DNA from: UM-FILTER-33-9 sp964530235
Lineage (GTDB): Bacteria; Patescibacteriota; Microgenomatia; UBA1406; GWC2-37-13
Direction of reading: 5' to 3'
Assembly (NCBI GenBank): GCA_964530235.1
Contig: CAZGYB010000002.1
Span: 1 to 64,000 of the forward strand
Length of the DNA: 64,000 bases
Positions 16,277-25,927 of the stretch are shown piece after piece (the stretch's first letter is position 1; each line of letters starts with the position of its first letter). Below the pieces are notes generated by a model that had not been told where the DNA came from, did not search any database, and worked only from the letters and a program-made list of their open reading frames with translations. A program made the position numbers and the translations under genes.

Positions 16277-18109
16277 TTATTCCTTTACTTCCATATCCTT
16301 CTCCAGAAGTCCTTCAAATAACTTCTTTTTATTCAGTGTTACTTTGAGGTCTTGATTGATTACACCGGGCTGTTTCTGGATAAGAAGCGAGTACGGATTC
16401 ATTTTCTCCTTTTTCGGGAGTTCATAGGTTACTACAATCTTGGCTATTCCCTCTGTAGGTACCTCAAGAAAACCTTCAAATACTGTCTTTCCGAATTCAT
16501 CATAAGTTCGTACTTCTTTTGTTGATCCTTTGAAAGATACCAACCGAGAACCAATCGGAACATAAACACGAACCCAGTTTCTGAGAATCGCGTTGAGGCA
16601 AAGAATTCTTTCTTGGTTTCTGTTGCAGTTTGACGCAGGTTCAGGATTTTTATATTGAACCGTTAACTCGTTTGAATATACCCCACCCTTTTCAGTGATA
16701 TTTGACACTATTGATTCCTTAACAAAAAGGTTTGATTTTGCTCCTGCAAAGTTCACGTTATTAATATGAAGGTAATCGCCTTGATAATCCCTAATTCTTC
16801 CCGCAAAATTAAGCTTTTCAATGGAGTTTTGAATATCTTTATTAACAAAATAAAGCAGTATGTGTTTTTCCTCAAGGTTTTTAAACATTGTCTGAACCAA
16901 GGTGCCCCAGTATTTGGAAGGAGAAAATCCAATAGCCTTGTAAAACAACTCATACATAAGGCTTCCTAAAATCCCCTTCCTGTTTTCTTTCTGATATCCC
17001 ACCTCTTCACCAACAATGTTAAAAAGTTTCCAAAGCACTTGTGGACAGTTACAGTTTTGATCTATGGTGGCGGAAAAGTTTATACCATTTGCCTGAGTGT
17101 CTCCAAAAATAGTTAACATATCAACCAGAATTTTTGAATCAAGAAAAATAATCCCGTCGTATACAACCCGCGCACCGCTTTTCTTATATAAACTGTTAAA
17201 CAATTCTACCGATCTAACTAGATCAGGGGATAAGTTACTGTCCCTGATCCAGAATGTATTTACTCCTTTGTGATACATCAGTATTTCTTTTGGGACCGCC
17301 GGTCTGTCATTAATGGTATTGTCTAACTCATAAATATCGTCAGATCTCTCTATGCTTATTTTTCCATCCCTAATCTTAAACACAGCAAATGCAGTTAGAA
17401 ATCCTCCAGTGGCTCTTCGTTCCTTGTCATTCTGAAACAAAAGCAAATACACTTTTTCTCCTTTTGAACCAAAAATACTGGGAATATTTTTAAGAAGCGG
17501 TTTTGCGTCAACAAAGAGCGACGAGTATCCTACAAACTGTCCCTTCAAGTTTTCAAGCGCAGACCGCACCGGTGTTTTTCCTATCTGTTTGGGATATTTT
17601 CGGGTATCAATAGTACTGATAAGTTTTTCTGCTTTATCGATATCACTTGAGATGGAGTCAATTTTTGTGAGAACTTTATCCAAAGTAAGAATAGCCGTTT
17701 GCAGTCTTCCCTCTGTTGATTTTTCAACAAATGACGATTCCCCTTTTTTGAAACCGATTAGATCTGCGTATGGTGTGATAGCCTGAACAGACTCACGAAC
17801 CGCCTTCAATACATATCCACCCGCTTGAACACCGCTTTTATAATCACGTACATAAGGGATAAAACTGGCCCAATATACTGTTGCGGATTCTTTTTCAAAC
17901 TCGGCATATTTCTTGGAAATCTCATTCATCTTGTTATTGAGCAAATCAATATCATTTTTGCTGAAAATTGACTTCATCTCTTTCGCTGAAGCAATTACAA
18001 CCTGAGCTTTAGATTTTATACGGGTATACGGAACATATCCGAAAAAAAATCCCACAACAATAAAAATGATGAATACAAATCCTAAAGTTGACAGTATTAT
18101 TTTTTTCAT
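16277..18109 (-). CDS. DUF4012 membrane-anchored protein
   Basis: A 610-residue protein with one N-terminal membrane helix (about 4-27) and a large exterior part. The central region has the DUF4012 pattern, including YLLLFQNDKERRATGGFLTA (about 222-241) and an IFLDSKILVDML strand. DUF4012 proteins are common in patescibacterial and Gram-positive envelope gene clusters, often beside sugar transferases as here. Their biochemical role is not established. It follows the sugar-phosphate transferase gene by five bases. A link to surface polymer export or attachment is inference. Confidence 0.75.
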   Translation of the reverse strand: MKKIILSTLGFVFIIFIVVGFFFGYVPYTRIKSKAQVVIASAKEMKSIFSKNDIDLLNNKMNEISKKYAEFEKESATVYWASFIPYVRDYKSGVQAGGYVLKAVRESVQAITPYADLIGFKKGESSFVEKSTEGRLQTAILTLDKVLTKIDSISSDIDKAEKLISTIDTRKYPKQIGKTPVRSALENLKGQFVGYSSLFVDAKPLLKNIPSIFGSKGEKVYLLLFQNDKERRATGGFLTAFAVFKIRDGKISIERSDDIYELDNTINDRPAVPKEILMYHKGVNTFWIRDSNLSPDLVRSVELFNSLYKKSGARVVYDGIIFLDSKILVDMLTIFGDTQANGINFSATIDQNCNCPQVLWKLFNIVGEEVGYQKENRKGILGSLMYELFYKAIGFSPSKYWGTLVQTMFKNLEEKHILLYFVNKDIQNSIEKLNFAGRIRDYQGDYLHINNVNFAGAKSNLFVKESIVSNITEKGGVYSNELTVQYKNPEPASNCNRNQERILCLNAILRNWVRVYVPIGSRLVSFKGSTKEVRTYDEFGKTVFEGFLEVPTEGIAKIVVTYELPKKEKMNPYSLLIQKQPGVINQDLKVTLNKKKLFEGLLEKDMEVKE

Positions 18110-18114
18110 AAAAA

Positions 18115-18762
18115 CTAAATTGCTCCTTTCCCAGTAAGCATAATCAGGGGGGTTTTGACAATAATTTTTAAATCTTTGGTAAATGATACATTATGTACAT
18201 ACTCCGCGTCAATCGCAATCCTTTTATCAAAATGCACCTCTGATCGACCAGATACCTGCCATAATCCGGTTATTCCTGGTTTAACCGATAGCACTTCATC
18301 AACATACTCTCGTGTAAAGGGATGTTTTTTTTGTTGATTTTCAAGTTCATCCGGATAGTATGCGCGCGGTCCAACCAGACTCATATCGCCTTTTAAAACG
18401 TTCACCAATTGAGGAATTTCATCAAGTGAATGTTTTCGGATAAACTTTCCTACACGAGTAACCCGAGGGTCGTTTTTTAGTTTATAGCTTTCTTTTTTGT
18501 AGCGTTCATAAAGCGCTTTGAAACGGGTATCGGTTCGAAGAAGTGAATGAGCGTTCTCAATCATCGACCTAAATTTATACATTTTAAACTTTTTGCCACC
18601 TTGACCAATTCGCTCAGGCACATCCGCAAACACAGGGCCCTGTGAATCAAGCTTGATAGCAACAGCAATAAAAAAACAGGGAAGTGAAAAAAAAGCGAGA
18701 AGAACTAATGAGCTTGCAATATCCAATATCCGCTTCAATTTATTTCGGTATAGTCCCTTCAT
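18115..18762 (-). CDS. Polyprenyl-phosphate sugar-1-phosphate transferase (WcaJ/WbaP C-terminal type)
   Basis: A 215-residue bacterial sugar transferase. It begins with a membrane helix (about 10-32) preceded by KLKRILDI. The family motifs are PVFADVPERIGQGGKKFKMYKFRSM (shared by PglC/WcaJ enzymes), KFIRKHSLDEIPQLVNVLKGDMSLVGPR and PGITGLWQVSGRS. It would move a sugar-1-phosphate from a nucleotide sugar to undecaprenyl phosphate, the first step of a lipid-linked glycan. ATG 18762 is preferred over a GTG at 18768. The neighbours (guanylyltransferase, two GT4, GT2) fit one glycan pathway. Confidence 0.93.
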   Translation of the reverse strand: MKGLYRNKLKRILDIASSLVLLAFFSLPCFFIAVAIKLDSQGPVFADVPERIGQGGKKFKMYKFRSMIENAHSLLRTDTRFKALYERYKKESYKLKNDPRVTRVGKFIRKHSLDEIPQLVNVLKGDMSLVGPRAYYPDELENQQKKHPFTREYVDEVLSVKPGITGLWQVSGRSEVHFDKRIAIDAEYVHNVSFTKDLKIIVKTPLIMLTGKGAI

Positions 18763-18764
18763 AT

Positions 18765-19850
18765 TCACGTTAATTTTTCATGCTCGGTTCCTTCGAAGTG
18801 CTCAACGAGTGTTTTAATTTTTCCAACTGAAGTTTTTTTTGCAACTAAAATAACATCCGATGTATTCACGATAATATGCTCATCCAAATCAATCCCAACA
18901 ATCAGTTTTTTTTCATCGTAGTTATAGATAAGTGAGTCACGAACATGTTCTAAGTATACTTTTCCCCGTATAATGTTCTCATAGGGGTACTGTTCGAGGG
19001 CTTCCTTCAAAGCCTCCCACGCTCCGATATCACTCCACCCGATATCTTCAACAATAACGACTCCATTTTTTTTATCCAGATTTTCGAGAATTGCGTTGTC
19101 AAAGTTGATACTTTCAACCATGCCATACATTCTTTTCAAAGTTTGGACAAAATTTTTTGTCCCATATGTTTTCAAAATATTTTCCGTATTCCGAAATACA
19201 TTGGGAGCAAAACGACGGTAAGACTCTAAAATAAAGTGAGGGGTAGTAACAAAATAACCAAGATTCCATGCATAGGTTCCAAGTGAAAAAAAGGTTTTTG
19301 CAGTCTTCTCATCCGGACGGTACTTCATTCCTTCAAATTCAAACACTGATATATGTTTGCTTTTTTGTATTTCTTTACCAATATGGATGTAGCCAAGATT
19401 TGCACTCGCGTAACGAGGCTTATGACCGATAAAAACAATCGTATTTTTATTTTTTACTACATAATCACCGGCATAAAATAATATCTTTTTAAACAATGCA
19501 ACGTGTTTGACCAAGTGATCACTCCATAAAATTGCAACTGGTTCATGAGGGAATTTTTTATTCAGTATTCCCATGACCAAAGCTATGGCAGGGCCCACAT
19601 CCTTCTTTTCGGGTTCTAAAATAAAATTTGAGTGGGGTATATAAGGGAGTTGTTTTTTTACTGTTGCATAGTAAAGAACATTTGTTGAGATGTAAATATC
19701 CTTATACTCGAAATCTGGTCGCAATCGCTCTACTGCAAGCTGTAATGTTGATTTATTTCCAATAATTTTTTCAAACTGCTTCGGCGACTTTTTTCTTGAA
19801 AGTGGCCAAAGCCTTGTTCCAGCTCCTCCAGCAAAAATTATCGCTTTCAT
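18765..19850 (-). CDS. manC: Mannose-1-phosphate guanylyltransferase
   Basis: It makes GDP-mannose from mannose-1-phosphate and GTP. The nucleotidyltransferase signature FAGGAGTRLWPLSRKKSPKQF is at the N-terminus, with WSDHLV (metal-binding Asp region), YAWNLGYF and VEDIGWSDIGAWEAL typical of the GMP type. At 361 residues it is the monofunctional form without a phosphomannose isomerase domain. It overlaps the sugar-phosphate transferase start region and follows a GT4 gene by two bases. GDP-mannose may feed the mannosyltransferases of this cluster. Confidence 0.92.
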   Translation of the reverse strand: MKAIIFAGGAGTRLWPLSRKKSPKQFEKIIGNKSTLQLAVERLRPDFEYKDIYISTNVLYYATVKKQLPYIPHSNFILEPEKKDVGPAIALVMGILNKKFPHEPVAILWSDHLVKHVALFKKILFYAGDYVVKNKNTIVFIGHKPRYASANLGYIHIGKEIQKSKHISVFEFEGMKYRPDEKTAKTFFSLGTYAWNLGYFVTTPHFILESYRRFAPNVFRNTENILKTYGTKNFVQTLKRMYGMVESINFDNAILENLDKKNGVVIVEDIGWSDIGAWEALKEALEQYPYENIIRGKVYLEHVRDSLIYNYDEKKLIVGIDLDEHIIVNTSDVILVAKKTSVGKIKTLVEHFEGTEHEKLT

Positions 19851-19852
19851 AG

Positions 19853-20974
19853 TTAACCTAATAAATCCAACAGTCGCTTTTTAAATACGCTGAAATCATA
19901 GAATTTACATAATTCTTCACCGTACTGAACCGTTTTCTCCTTTAGATTGTATGATATTTCATTGAATCTTTCAAGCGCTTCTCTGAGTGCTAAAGGAGAT
20001 TGGTTTTCAAAAAAAAGTGCAGATTTCCCTGAAGTAACAATCTCAGAAACACCGCTTTTTCGATAGGCGATAACCGGACAACCCATAAACTGAGCCTCTA
20101 GGGCAACATAGCCGAAATCCTCCTCTTGTGGAACAATAAGCGCTTTAGCTTGTTGATATAATCGGGCTAGCTGTAAGTCACTCAGTTCAGAAATAAACTG
20201 TATATTTGGGTTGGATATTTCTTTAAGTGCACGCTCCTGGGAACCCTTCCCGACAATAACGAGTTTATCTTTCAAACGGTTGAAAACCGCAATTGCAAGA
20301 TCAACTTTTTTATATGGCTCTAACCGTGATACTAACAAATAATAACCTCTCAATTTTTCGGTTATTAAAACAGGAGTCGTACTTGCTAGATCTTTTATTT
20401 TTTTCCAGTATACAGTATCAAAGGGAGGAGGAATAATCTGAGAACTTCGATTATAATACTGTTTTATCCGGCTTGAAACATGATGCGATAAAGTTGCAAG
20501 CACATCAGGTCTTTGTGCCGCTTGATAATCCCAGTTTTTTATATAACGCAGGTAAGGATTAAAGGCAGAACGAGAAAATGGAGAAAGATAGAGTTCGGGA
20601 TATACCCACAGATATCTTGTTGGGGTGAGAAGATAACAAAGATGCAATGTGTGAGGGGAGGTAATCACCGACTTTGCGAACGATGAAGAGACAGAAATAA
20701 CAACATCATAATGGGAAAAATTAAATGATTCAAAAGCAAACGGGTAAAAGGGAAAGGAGAAAGCTCGACTTGATTTTATTCCGCTCGGAAAATGCTGTAT
20801 AAACGAAGACCGAACTGATAGATTTTTAGCCCACCGTGCTTTTCCTTGATCAAAGTATGAAGTGTAAAAGGGTGCGCCCGGAAATAATGAATGAAGGATA
20901 AGTAATATTCTCTCTACTCCTCCCCACGAATCAATCCAATCATATACAATTGCTATTTTTCGTGCATGGTTCAT
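19853..20974 (-). CDS. Glycosyltransferase family 4
   Basis: A 373-residue GT-B enzyme. The N-terminal domain starts KIAIVYDWIDSWGGVER, with a glycine loop typical of GT4. The C-terminal donor site has LLVSRLEPYKKVDLAIAVFN, IVGKGSQE and EDFGYVALEAQFMGCPVIAY, matching the E-x7-E motif region. It probably adds a mannose-like or other sugar to a lipid-linked acceptor at the cytoplasmic face. Its ATG overlaps the preceding GT4 stop by four bases. The donor and linkage cannot be read from sequence. Confidence 0.9.
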   Translation of the reverse strand: MNHARKIAIVYDWIDSWGGVERILLILHSLFPGAPFYTSYFDQGKARWAKNLSVRSSFIQHFPSGIKSSRAFSFPFYPFAFESFNFSHYDVVISVSSSFAKSVITSPHTLHLCYLLTPTRYLWVYPELYLSPFSRSAFNPYLRYIKNWDYQAAQRPDVLATLSHHVSSRIKQYYNRSSQIIPPPFDTVYWKKIKDLASTTPVLITEKLRGYYLLVSRLEPYKKVDLAIAVFNRLKDKLVIVGKGSQERALKEISNPNIQFISELSDLQLARLYQQAKALIVPQEEDFGYVALEAQFMGCPVIAYRKSGVSEIVTSGKSALFFENQSPLALREALERFNEISYNLKEKTVQYGEELCKFYDFSVFKKRLLDLLG

Positions 20975-22083
20975 TGGAGAGATGTAATATTTCGATATAA
21001 ACTGAGGGTTTGAACTGTCATTTTCCGAAACGAAAACCCTGTTTGTTTTCCTTCATTGACTTGTGGTGCGGTGTTTTTGTTTTTCTGAAACAAATCTAAC
21101 TTACGAGCTATATCCTCTGTGTCATACGGGTTAAACAGAAAAGACTTGGAACTGAGCAGTTCATGAAACAGGGGAATGTCAGACGCAATCACCGGACAGT
21201 TAAAATACTGAGCTTCAACAATCGGAAGCCCAAAACCTTCTGAAACCGACGGATGAACAAGGGTCTGCGCATGTTTGTAGGCATATATTAAATCCGTTAC
21301 CGTCGGGTTGTGTACAAATAATACCTTTCCTTTAAGATTTAACCGTTGAACAAGAGATGCAATCTGACTGCTAAAAAAATCCTTTGGCCCCATGAGCACT
21401 AAATGGGATTGGGTTTTTACTCGTGCATAAGCTTCAACAAGTCTTTTCACATTTTTATGGGGGTAAAAATTCCCCACATAGAGGTAATACTTTTCAGGCA
21501 ATACTTTTTTTAAGTTTCTCAACGGACTTTTTTTATCAAAAAATTCGTAGCTTACTCCTTCATAAACTACCTTTATTTTTTTTTCATATTTCCGACCAAA
21601 AACACGTATCAATGAATCCTTCACCGCAAAAGACGGAACAATAATCCTTTGAGCTTTCCATATCTGAGTCCGGAGAACAAAACTGAACACCATCCACTTG
21701 AAAATATACGCAAGAAAGTTCCGCGTTGAAGCTTTTCCGGTTCTGTATAAAAGCGGAGTAACATCGTGAACGGTTGCAATAAAGGGTCGGTTATACAGAA
21801 TAGGAAATCCAAAATAGGTAAAATGCATCAGGTCGAGCTTATCTGAAATGAGTGAGTATAAAAACTGCCATTGTTCTGCTATCGTGTGCCATCGATAAGA
21901 AACCGGGCGGACAACAAACTGATTGGACAAATGAGGCAATTTTGGGATATCTTCAGGAAAAATATAGATATAAAAAAGCATGTCTTTGTACTCATTTTTG
22001 GAAAGATAATAAATTAAGTTTCGGATGTATGTTCCAACACCTGTTTGACTATATAATCGAGCATCAATCCCTATTTTTTTCAT
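20971..22083 (-). CDS. Glycosyltransferase family 4
   Basis: A 370-residue GT-B enzyme with an N-terminal IGIDARLYSQTGVGTYIRNL (typical of mannosyltransferase-like GT4) and YLYVGNFYPHKNVKRLVEAYARV. The donor-site motif SVSEGFGLPIVEAQYFNCPVI includes the paired Glu residues. Its start lies inside the end of the GT2 gene (20-base overlap) and its stop overlaps the next GT4, so the three genes are tightly coupled. A role in assembling the same surface glycan is likely; the exact sugar is unknown. Confidence 0.9.
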   Translation of the reverse strand: MKKIGIDARLYSQTGVGTYIRNLIYYLSKNEYKDMLFYIYIFPEDIPKLPHLSNQFVVRPVSYRWHTIAEQWQFLYSLISDKLDLMHFTYFGFPILYNRPFIATVHDVTPLLYRTGKASTRNFLAYIFKWMVFSFVLRTQIWKAQRIIVPSFAVKDSLIRVFGRKYEKKIKVVYEGVSYEFFDKKSPLRNLKKVLPEKYYLYVGNFYPHKNVKRLVEAYARVKTQSHLVLMGPKDFFSSQIASLVQRLNLKGKVLFVHNPTVTDLIYAYKHAQTLVHPSVSEGFGLPIVEAQYFNCPVIASDIPLFHELLSSKSFLFNPYDTEDIARKLDLFQKNKNTAPQVNEGKQTGFSFRKMTVQTLSLYRNITSLQ

Positions 22084-22963
22084 TTTTCCACTTTAAAAAT
22101 GTTATTGCTGTAAGTACCATCCGAGTAATAATCCGAGGATAAGAATTGCTATAATGCTTGGTATAAAAAATTTCCATAGCATTGAAAAATGCTGTTCTCA
22201 CTTGATGTTGAATATCTGATTCCTTACTTTTGGCTAATCCGCTCTGATACTTCAGATGTGTTACTTCAAAATTTGGATAAAAAAGAATTGAAAGTCCTTG
22301 GTTTTTTATCCGAAAAGATAAATCCAAATCCTCTCCATACATAAAAAAACTCTCATCAAAACCTTCAATCTTATCAAGTGCTCTTTTTTGTATCAAAAAA
22401 AACGCACCACTTGCGGAATCAATTTCATGAATCCTTGAGAAATCTTTGTACAACAGATGATATCCGCAAAATACTCTATTCACGATAGGTATTTTAGCGA
22501 ATATATGCTCCAATTTCATAAAGTAACAAAATGATCTCCACAGGGTTGGAAATCCCCTATGGCACGCCTTATCAAGAGACTTGTCTAAACGGATAACTTT
22601 GACAGTAAGCCCACCAACGTGTTGATTTACATCAAGATAGGAGACCAACTCCGAAAAGTTCAGTTCCCGAGAAACATAAACATCCGAGTTGAGAAAAAGG
22701 ATGTATTTTCCTGAAGCGTGGGTTAATCCAATATTGTTAGCCTTTGCATATCCTACATTTTTTTTGTTGAAAATAATTGTAAGGTCCAGTTTTTTTTCAA
22801 GCTCAGTAAGCATCTTTCGGGAACCATCACTTGAGCCATTATCAACCACAATAATTTGATGGGTAAGAGATGATTTGTTTATGTTTTCTTTTAAGAGGCG
22901 AAGACACCGTTCAGTAATTTTCTTGGTATTAAAAGAGGGAATTATGACAGAGATATCACACAT
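22064..22963 (-). CDS. Glycosyltransferase family 2 (rhamnosyltransferase-like)
   Basis: A 299-residue GT-A enzyme. SVIIPSFNTKKITERCLRLL and IVVDNGSSDGS are at the N-terminus, and LFLNSDVYVS gives the DxD-type metal site. GAFFLIQKRALDKIEGFDESFFMYGEDLDLSFR is the ED acceptor/base region seen in rhamnosyl-like GT2 proteins. It lacks membrane helices. It is the first gene of the minus-strand envelope run and has its own -10 just before the ATG. It probably adds one sugar to the lipid-linked glycan. Confidence 0.9.
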   Translation of the reverse strand: MCDISVIIPSFNTKKITERCLRLLKENINKSSLTHQIIVVDNGSSDGSRKMLTELEKKLDLTIIFNKKNVGYAKANNIGLTHASGKYILFLNSDVYVSRELNFSELVSYLDVNQHVGGLTVKVIRLDKSLDKACHRGFPTLWRSFCYFMKLEHIFAKIPIVNRVFCGYHLLYKDFSRIHEIDSASGAFFLIQKRALDKIEGFDESFFMYGEDLDLSFRIKNQGLSILFYPNFEVTHLKYQSGLAKSKESDIQHQVRTAFFNAMEIFYTKHYSNSYPRIITRMVLTAITFLKWKNEKNRD

Positions 22964-22969
22964 AACAGC

Positions 22970-22975
22970 ATTATA
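22970..22975 (-). promoter_or_regulatory. -10 element placed for leaderless start of the glycan run
   Basis: TATAAT (minus strand, 22975-22970) is followed by six bases (GCTGTT) and the ATG at 22963. It separates the ribosomal superoperon (ending with rpsI at 22990) from the surface run. No -35 is obvious; the preceding bases read TTGAG. Confidence 0.5.
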
Positions 22976-22989
22976 CTCAACCTTTCTGT

Positions 22990-23445
22990 TTAACGCTTTG
23001 GAGACTGTTTCGCTCTTCTTGCCTTTCCGCCTGTCCCCACTTTTCTTCTTTCTTTTGCACGAGGATCTCGACGGAGTAATCCAGCCTTTTTAAGAGACGG
23101 GCGGTATTCCTGCTTGTCTGCCTTCTCAATTGCTCGTGAAAGTCCGTGAATAAATGCTTCAAGCTGCCCCTGGATACCTCCTCCCTTTATCTGACCTGAA
23201 ACAACAAAACGCTCCTCATTCTGGGTCAATCGGAGAGGAAGCATATATCTTGCTTTATCTTGATTTGAAGGGAAGACTTTGGCTATATCTTTCCCGTTCA
23301 CTAACATTGATCCTTGTTTATATTTTCCTCCCTGAATGGTGACTGTCTTTTCTTTTGTAACGATATACAATCTAACCCGGGCTACTGCAACCTTCCTTCT
23401 CCCGACTCCTTCGTAATAATGAATTTGTTTAGTTTTCGTTACCAT
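22990..23445 (-). CDS. rpsI: 30S ribosomal protein S9
   Basis: A 151-residue protein with the S9 core (GRRKVAVARVRLY near the start, GGGIQGQLEAFIHGLSRAI, RDPRAKERRKVG) and the conserved basic C-terminus that ends KR and reaches the P-site tRNA. It follows rplM by 15 bases, the usual L13-S9 pair, and is the last gene of the ribosomal superoperon here. Confidence 0.97.
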   Translation of the reverse strand: MVTKTKQIHYYEGVGRRKVAVARVRLYIVTKEKTVTIQGGKYKQGSMLVNGKDIAKVFPSNQDKARYMLPLRLTQNEERFVVSGQIKGGGIQGQLEAFIHGLSRAIEKADKQEYRPSLKKAGLLRRDPRAKERRKVGTGGKARRAKQSPKR

Positions 23446-23460
23446 GAAGCAAAAGCAAAA

Positions 23461-23904
23461 TTATATAATGATTTCTTTGAACTGTACTTTCTGATAAGGA
23501 TGTATTTCATCTGAAAAAATAAAAAGCCGCGCCAAACGGACATCCCTCAATTTGTTTTTGGGAAGCATTCCGGATACTGCATGTCGGATTAGCTCGGTTG
23601 GGTTTTTCTTAAGAAGTTCACCAGCACTTATTTCCCGCAACCCCCCGGGATAACCTGAATAAAACGAATACTTATTTTGTTTGAGTTTATTTCCCGATAA
23701 GAGAATATCTTTTGCGTTGATAACAACAACAACATCTCCCGAATCAAGATAGGGAACAGTAGTCACCTTATGTTTGCCTTGAAGACAAGAAGTTATTCGA
23801 GTTGCTGCTCTTCCTAATATTTTACCTTTCACATCAATAAGGTACCAATCTCTTTTAATATTTTTTGCGGAAACCGGCTTTGTACTTTTTGTTATTGCTG
23901 TCAT
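23461..23904 (-). CDS. rplM: 50S ribosomal protein L13
   Basis: A 147-residue protein with DWYLIDVKGKILGRAATRI, YSGYPGGLREIS and AVSGMLPKNKL, all diagnostic of L13, an early 50S assembly protein. The ATG overlaps the rplQ stop by four bases (ATGA type), so the alpha operon continues directly into L13-S9. Confidence 0.97.
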   Translation of the reverse strand: MTAITKSTKPVSAKNIKRDWYLIDVKGKILGRAATRITSCLQGKHKVTTVPYLDSGDVVVVINAKDILLSGNKLKQNKYSFYSGYPGGLREISAGELLKKNPTELIRHAVSGMLPKNKLRDVRLARLFIFSDEIHPYQKVQFKEIII

Positions 23905-24332
23905 ACTTTTTTTGTTTTTTCAATTTTTTTCTCTGTTGTCTCTGGTTTTATCTCCTTTTTAGTCTGCAAGGGTTGAATAGGAAACGTCCACTCCAATCGT
24001 ACTATTTGAGCGCCATCGGTTTTTCGAAAAAAAAGTTTTACGATCCGAGTATACCCACTCGTCTTTTCTTTTGCGGAAGGAACAATCCTCTCTTGTAAAA
24101 GTGACACAAGTGATGGTTTCGCAATCCTTTTCAAAAGTATATTTTTCGATGATTCAGTTTTCTGCCTTGCTTTTGTGACCAATCGTTCAACGGCGGATTG
24201 GGCAACCTTTGCTTTTTTATGCGTAGTCACCATTCCTCCTTTTAGTAAAAAATTTGAGATAAGTTGCCTAACCAGCATATCCTTAGCATCTTTTCCGAAA
24301 TTAAATTTTACCTTTTTAGAACGATGTCTCAT
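23901..24332 (-). CDS. rplQ: 50S ribosomal protein L17 with Lys/Glu-rich tail
   Basis: The first ~115 residues have L17 signatures (MRHRSKKVKFN, MLVRQLISNFLLKGGMVTT, GYTRIVKLFFRKTDGA). A charged Lys/Thr/Glu extension of about 20 residues follows at the C-terminus. It lies three bases after rpoA, as in the alpha operon. L17 sits near the peptide exit tunnel. Confidence 0.96.
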   Translation of the reverse strand: MRHRSKKVKFNFGKDAKDMLVRQLISNFLLKGGMVTTHKKAKVAQSAVERLVTKARQKTESSKNILLKRIAKPSLVSLLQERIVPSAKEKTSGYTRIVKLFFRKTDGAQIVRLEWTFPIQPLQTKKEIKPETTEKKIEKTKKV

Positions 24333-24335
24333 GTT

Positions 24336-25262
24336 TTATTTCCAATCTACTCCTAATTTTTTTAATTCTTCTTTAATTAAATCTATCGATTTTCTTCCGA
24401 GTCCTTTGAAAACAACAAGCTTATCTTCACCGGTTTTGATAAGATCCGCAACTGTTTCAATGTTTTCACGCAGTAAAGCATTTACCACACGGGAAGGTAA
24501 ATTAAGCTCGTCAATTATAAGATCATAAAACTTTTTATCAATTTCTCCGGAAGGTAAATTTGATTGAGTACCATCCTGTTTTGGTACAACGGTTTCCTCT
24601 TTTTTCAGAATATAGGCCAATTGTTCTGTAAGTATTGCGACAGCCTGCTGTAAAGCTTCCTCTGGACTTATGCTCCCATCTGTTTCAATAGTCATGATGA
24701 GACGGTCGAAATTTGTTTTCCGACCAACGCGCGCATCTTCCACATGATAACTCACTTTTCTCACCGGAGAAAAAGACGAATCAATCGGTATAAATCCAAA
24801 TTCATGCGCAGTCTGTTCTTCAACCGAAACATATCCAGTTCCGGACTCAATCAATGCTTCAATTTCGAGTTTACCTTTTGCATCGGTTATTTCTCCAATG
24901 TATGCATCTTTGTTTACAACAACCGCCTCTCCTTCGATGTCTTTTCCATAAACCTTACCAACACCCTTTTTTGAAATATTGACTTTTAAAGTTCCATCTG
25001 AAGGAACCGTAAACCTGACTTGTTTTAGATTTAAAGTAAGTTCAAGTGGAGTTTCCTTTACCCCTTTCAGTGAAGAAAACAAATGCGAAACGCCGTCGAT
25101 TTTCACCGCAGTCACTGCCGAACCTTTTAGAGAAGAAAGAAGTGTTCTTCGCAACGCGTTACCAATACTTTCCCCAAAACTTGGGGAAAGCGGTTCCATA
25201 ATAAAAGTCCCTGAATTTTGTGTTTGATCGACCTTTTTGGTAGTAAAATTTGGTTGAATCAT
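24336..25262 (-). CDS. rpoA: RNA polymerase alpha subunit
   Basis: A 308-residue protein with both domains. The N-terminal dimerisation part has EPLSPSFGESIGNALRRTLLSSLKG and KVSYHVEDARVGRKTNFDRL. The C-terminal DNA/UP-element domain (about 235-308) has LNLPSRVVNALLRENIETVADL and GLGRKSIDLIKEEL. It nucleates RNA polymerase assembly. It lies between rpsD and rplQ in the standard alpha-operon order. Confidence 0.97.
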   Translation of the reverse strand: MIQPNFTTKKVDQTQNSGTFIMEPLSPSFGESIGNALRRTLLSSLKGSAVTAVKIDGVSHLFSSLKGVKETPLELTLNLKQVRFTVPSDGTLKVNISKKGVGKVYGKDIEGEAVVVNKDAYIGEITDAKGKLEIEALIESGTGYVSVEEQTAHEFGFIPIDSSFSPVRKVSYHVEDARVGRKTNFDRLIMTIETDGSISPEEALQQAVAILTEQLAYILKKEETVVPKQDGTQSNLPSGEIDKKFYDLIIDELNLPSRVVNALLRENIETVADLIKTGEDKLVVFKGLGRKSIDLIKEELKKLGVDWK

Positions 25263-25282
25263 ATAAAAAAATAATTATTAAA

Positions 25283-25903
25283 TTACCGTGAAAAGTACTC
25301 AATAACAAGTCGTAATATAATTTGTTTTTCAATTAACTCCGCGGTAGGTTCTGCAGTAAATTTTCCTGCGGTTCCTTTTTTTTCAAGCCAAGAGGGAATG
25401 AGTAAATCTGTAGTCTGTAATATTTTTTCAACTGCTGGTATTTTCATTGAGTCTTCTTTCCGAAAACTGACTATGTCTCCTTGTTTCATTTGATACGAAG
25501 GAATGTCAACGGGCTGACCATTCACCTGAATATGTCCATGATTGACGAGTTGTCTTGCTGAGGCTCTTGTGGGAGCAAGACCTAAACGATAAATGACATT
25601 GTCCAATCTTTTTTCTAAATACTGACTCAAAAACAGCGCGGTATTCCCTGTTTTTTTCACTGCTTTTTTGAAATATGATTTCAACTGTCCTGTGGATATT
25701 CCAAAGATATACTTCAGTTTTTGGGCTTCACGAAGCTGCTTTCCCCGCTCGGAAATTTTTCTTCGCCTATTTAAACCGTGTTGTCCAGGAGGAACATTCA
25801 TTTTTTTCAGGAGGTTTGCATGAGATTTTGTTCCCGGAGTTTTCAGTCCAAGATCAATTCCCTCTCTTCGAGCAAGTCTGTTTTTTGGACCTATATGTCT
25901 CAT
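25283..25903 (-). CDS. rpsD: 30S ribosomal protein S4
   Basis: A 206-residue protein with the S4 RNA-binding domain (YLEKRLDNVIYRLGLAPTRASARQLVNHGHIQVNGQPV, about 93-130). The N-terminal region has NRRRKISERGKQLREAQKLK and no zinc-binding cysteines, so it is the C-minus form. It starts 30S assembly and in many bacteria represses the alpha operon; no S4 target pseudoknot was identified here. Confidence 0.97.
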   Translation of the reverse strand: MRHIGPKNRLARREGIDLGLKTPGTKSHANLLKKMNVPPGQHGLNRRRKISERGKQLREAQKLKYIFGISTGQLKSYFKKAVKKTGNTALFLSQYLEKRLDNVIYRLGLAPTRASARQLVNHGHIQVNGQPVDIPSYQMKQGDIVSFRKEDSMKIPAVEKILQTTDLLIPSWLEKKGTAGKFTAEPTAELIEKQIILRLVIEYFSR

Positions 25904-25927
25904 AAAAAAATAGTTCTCAATTACTAA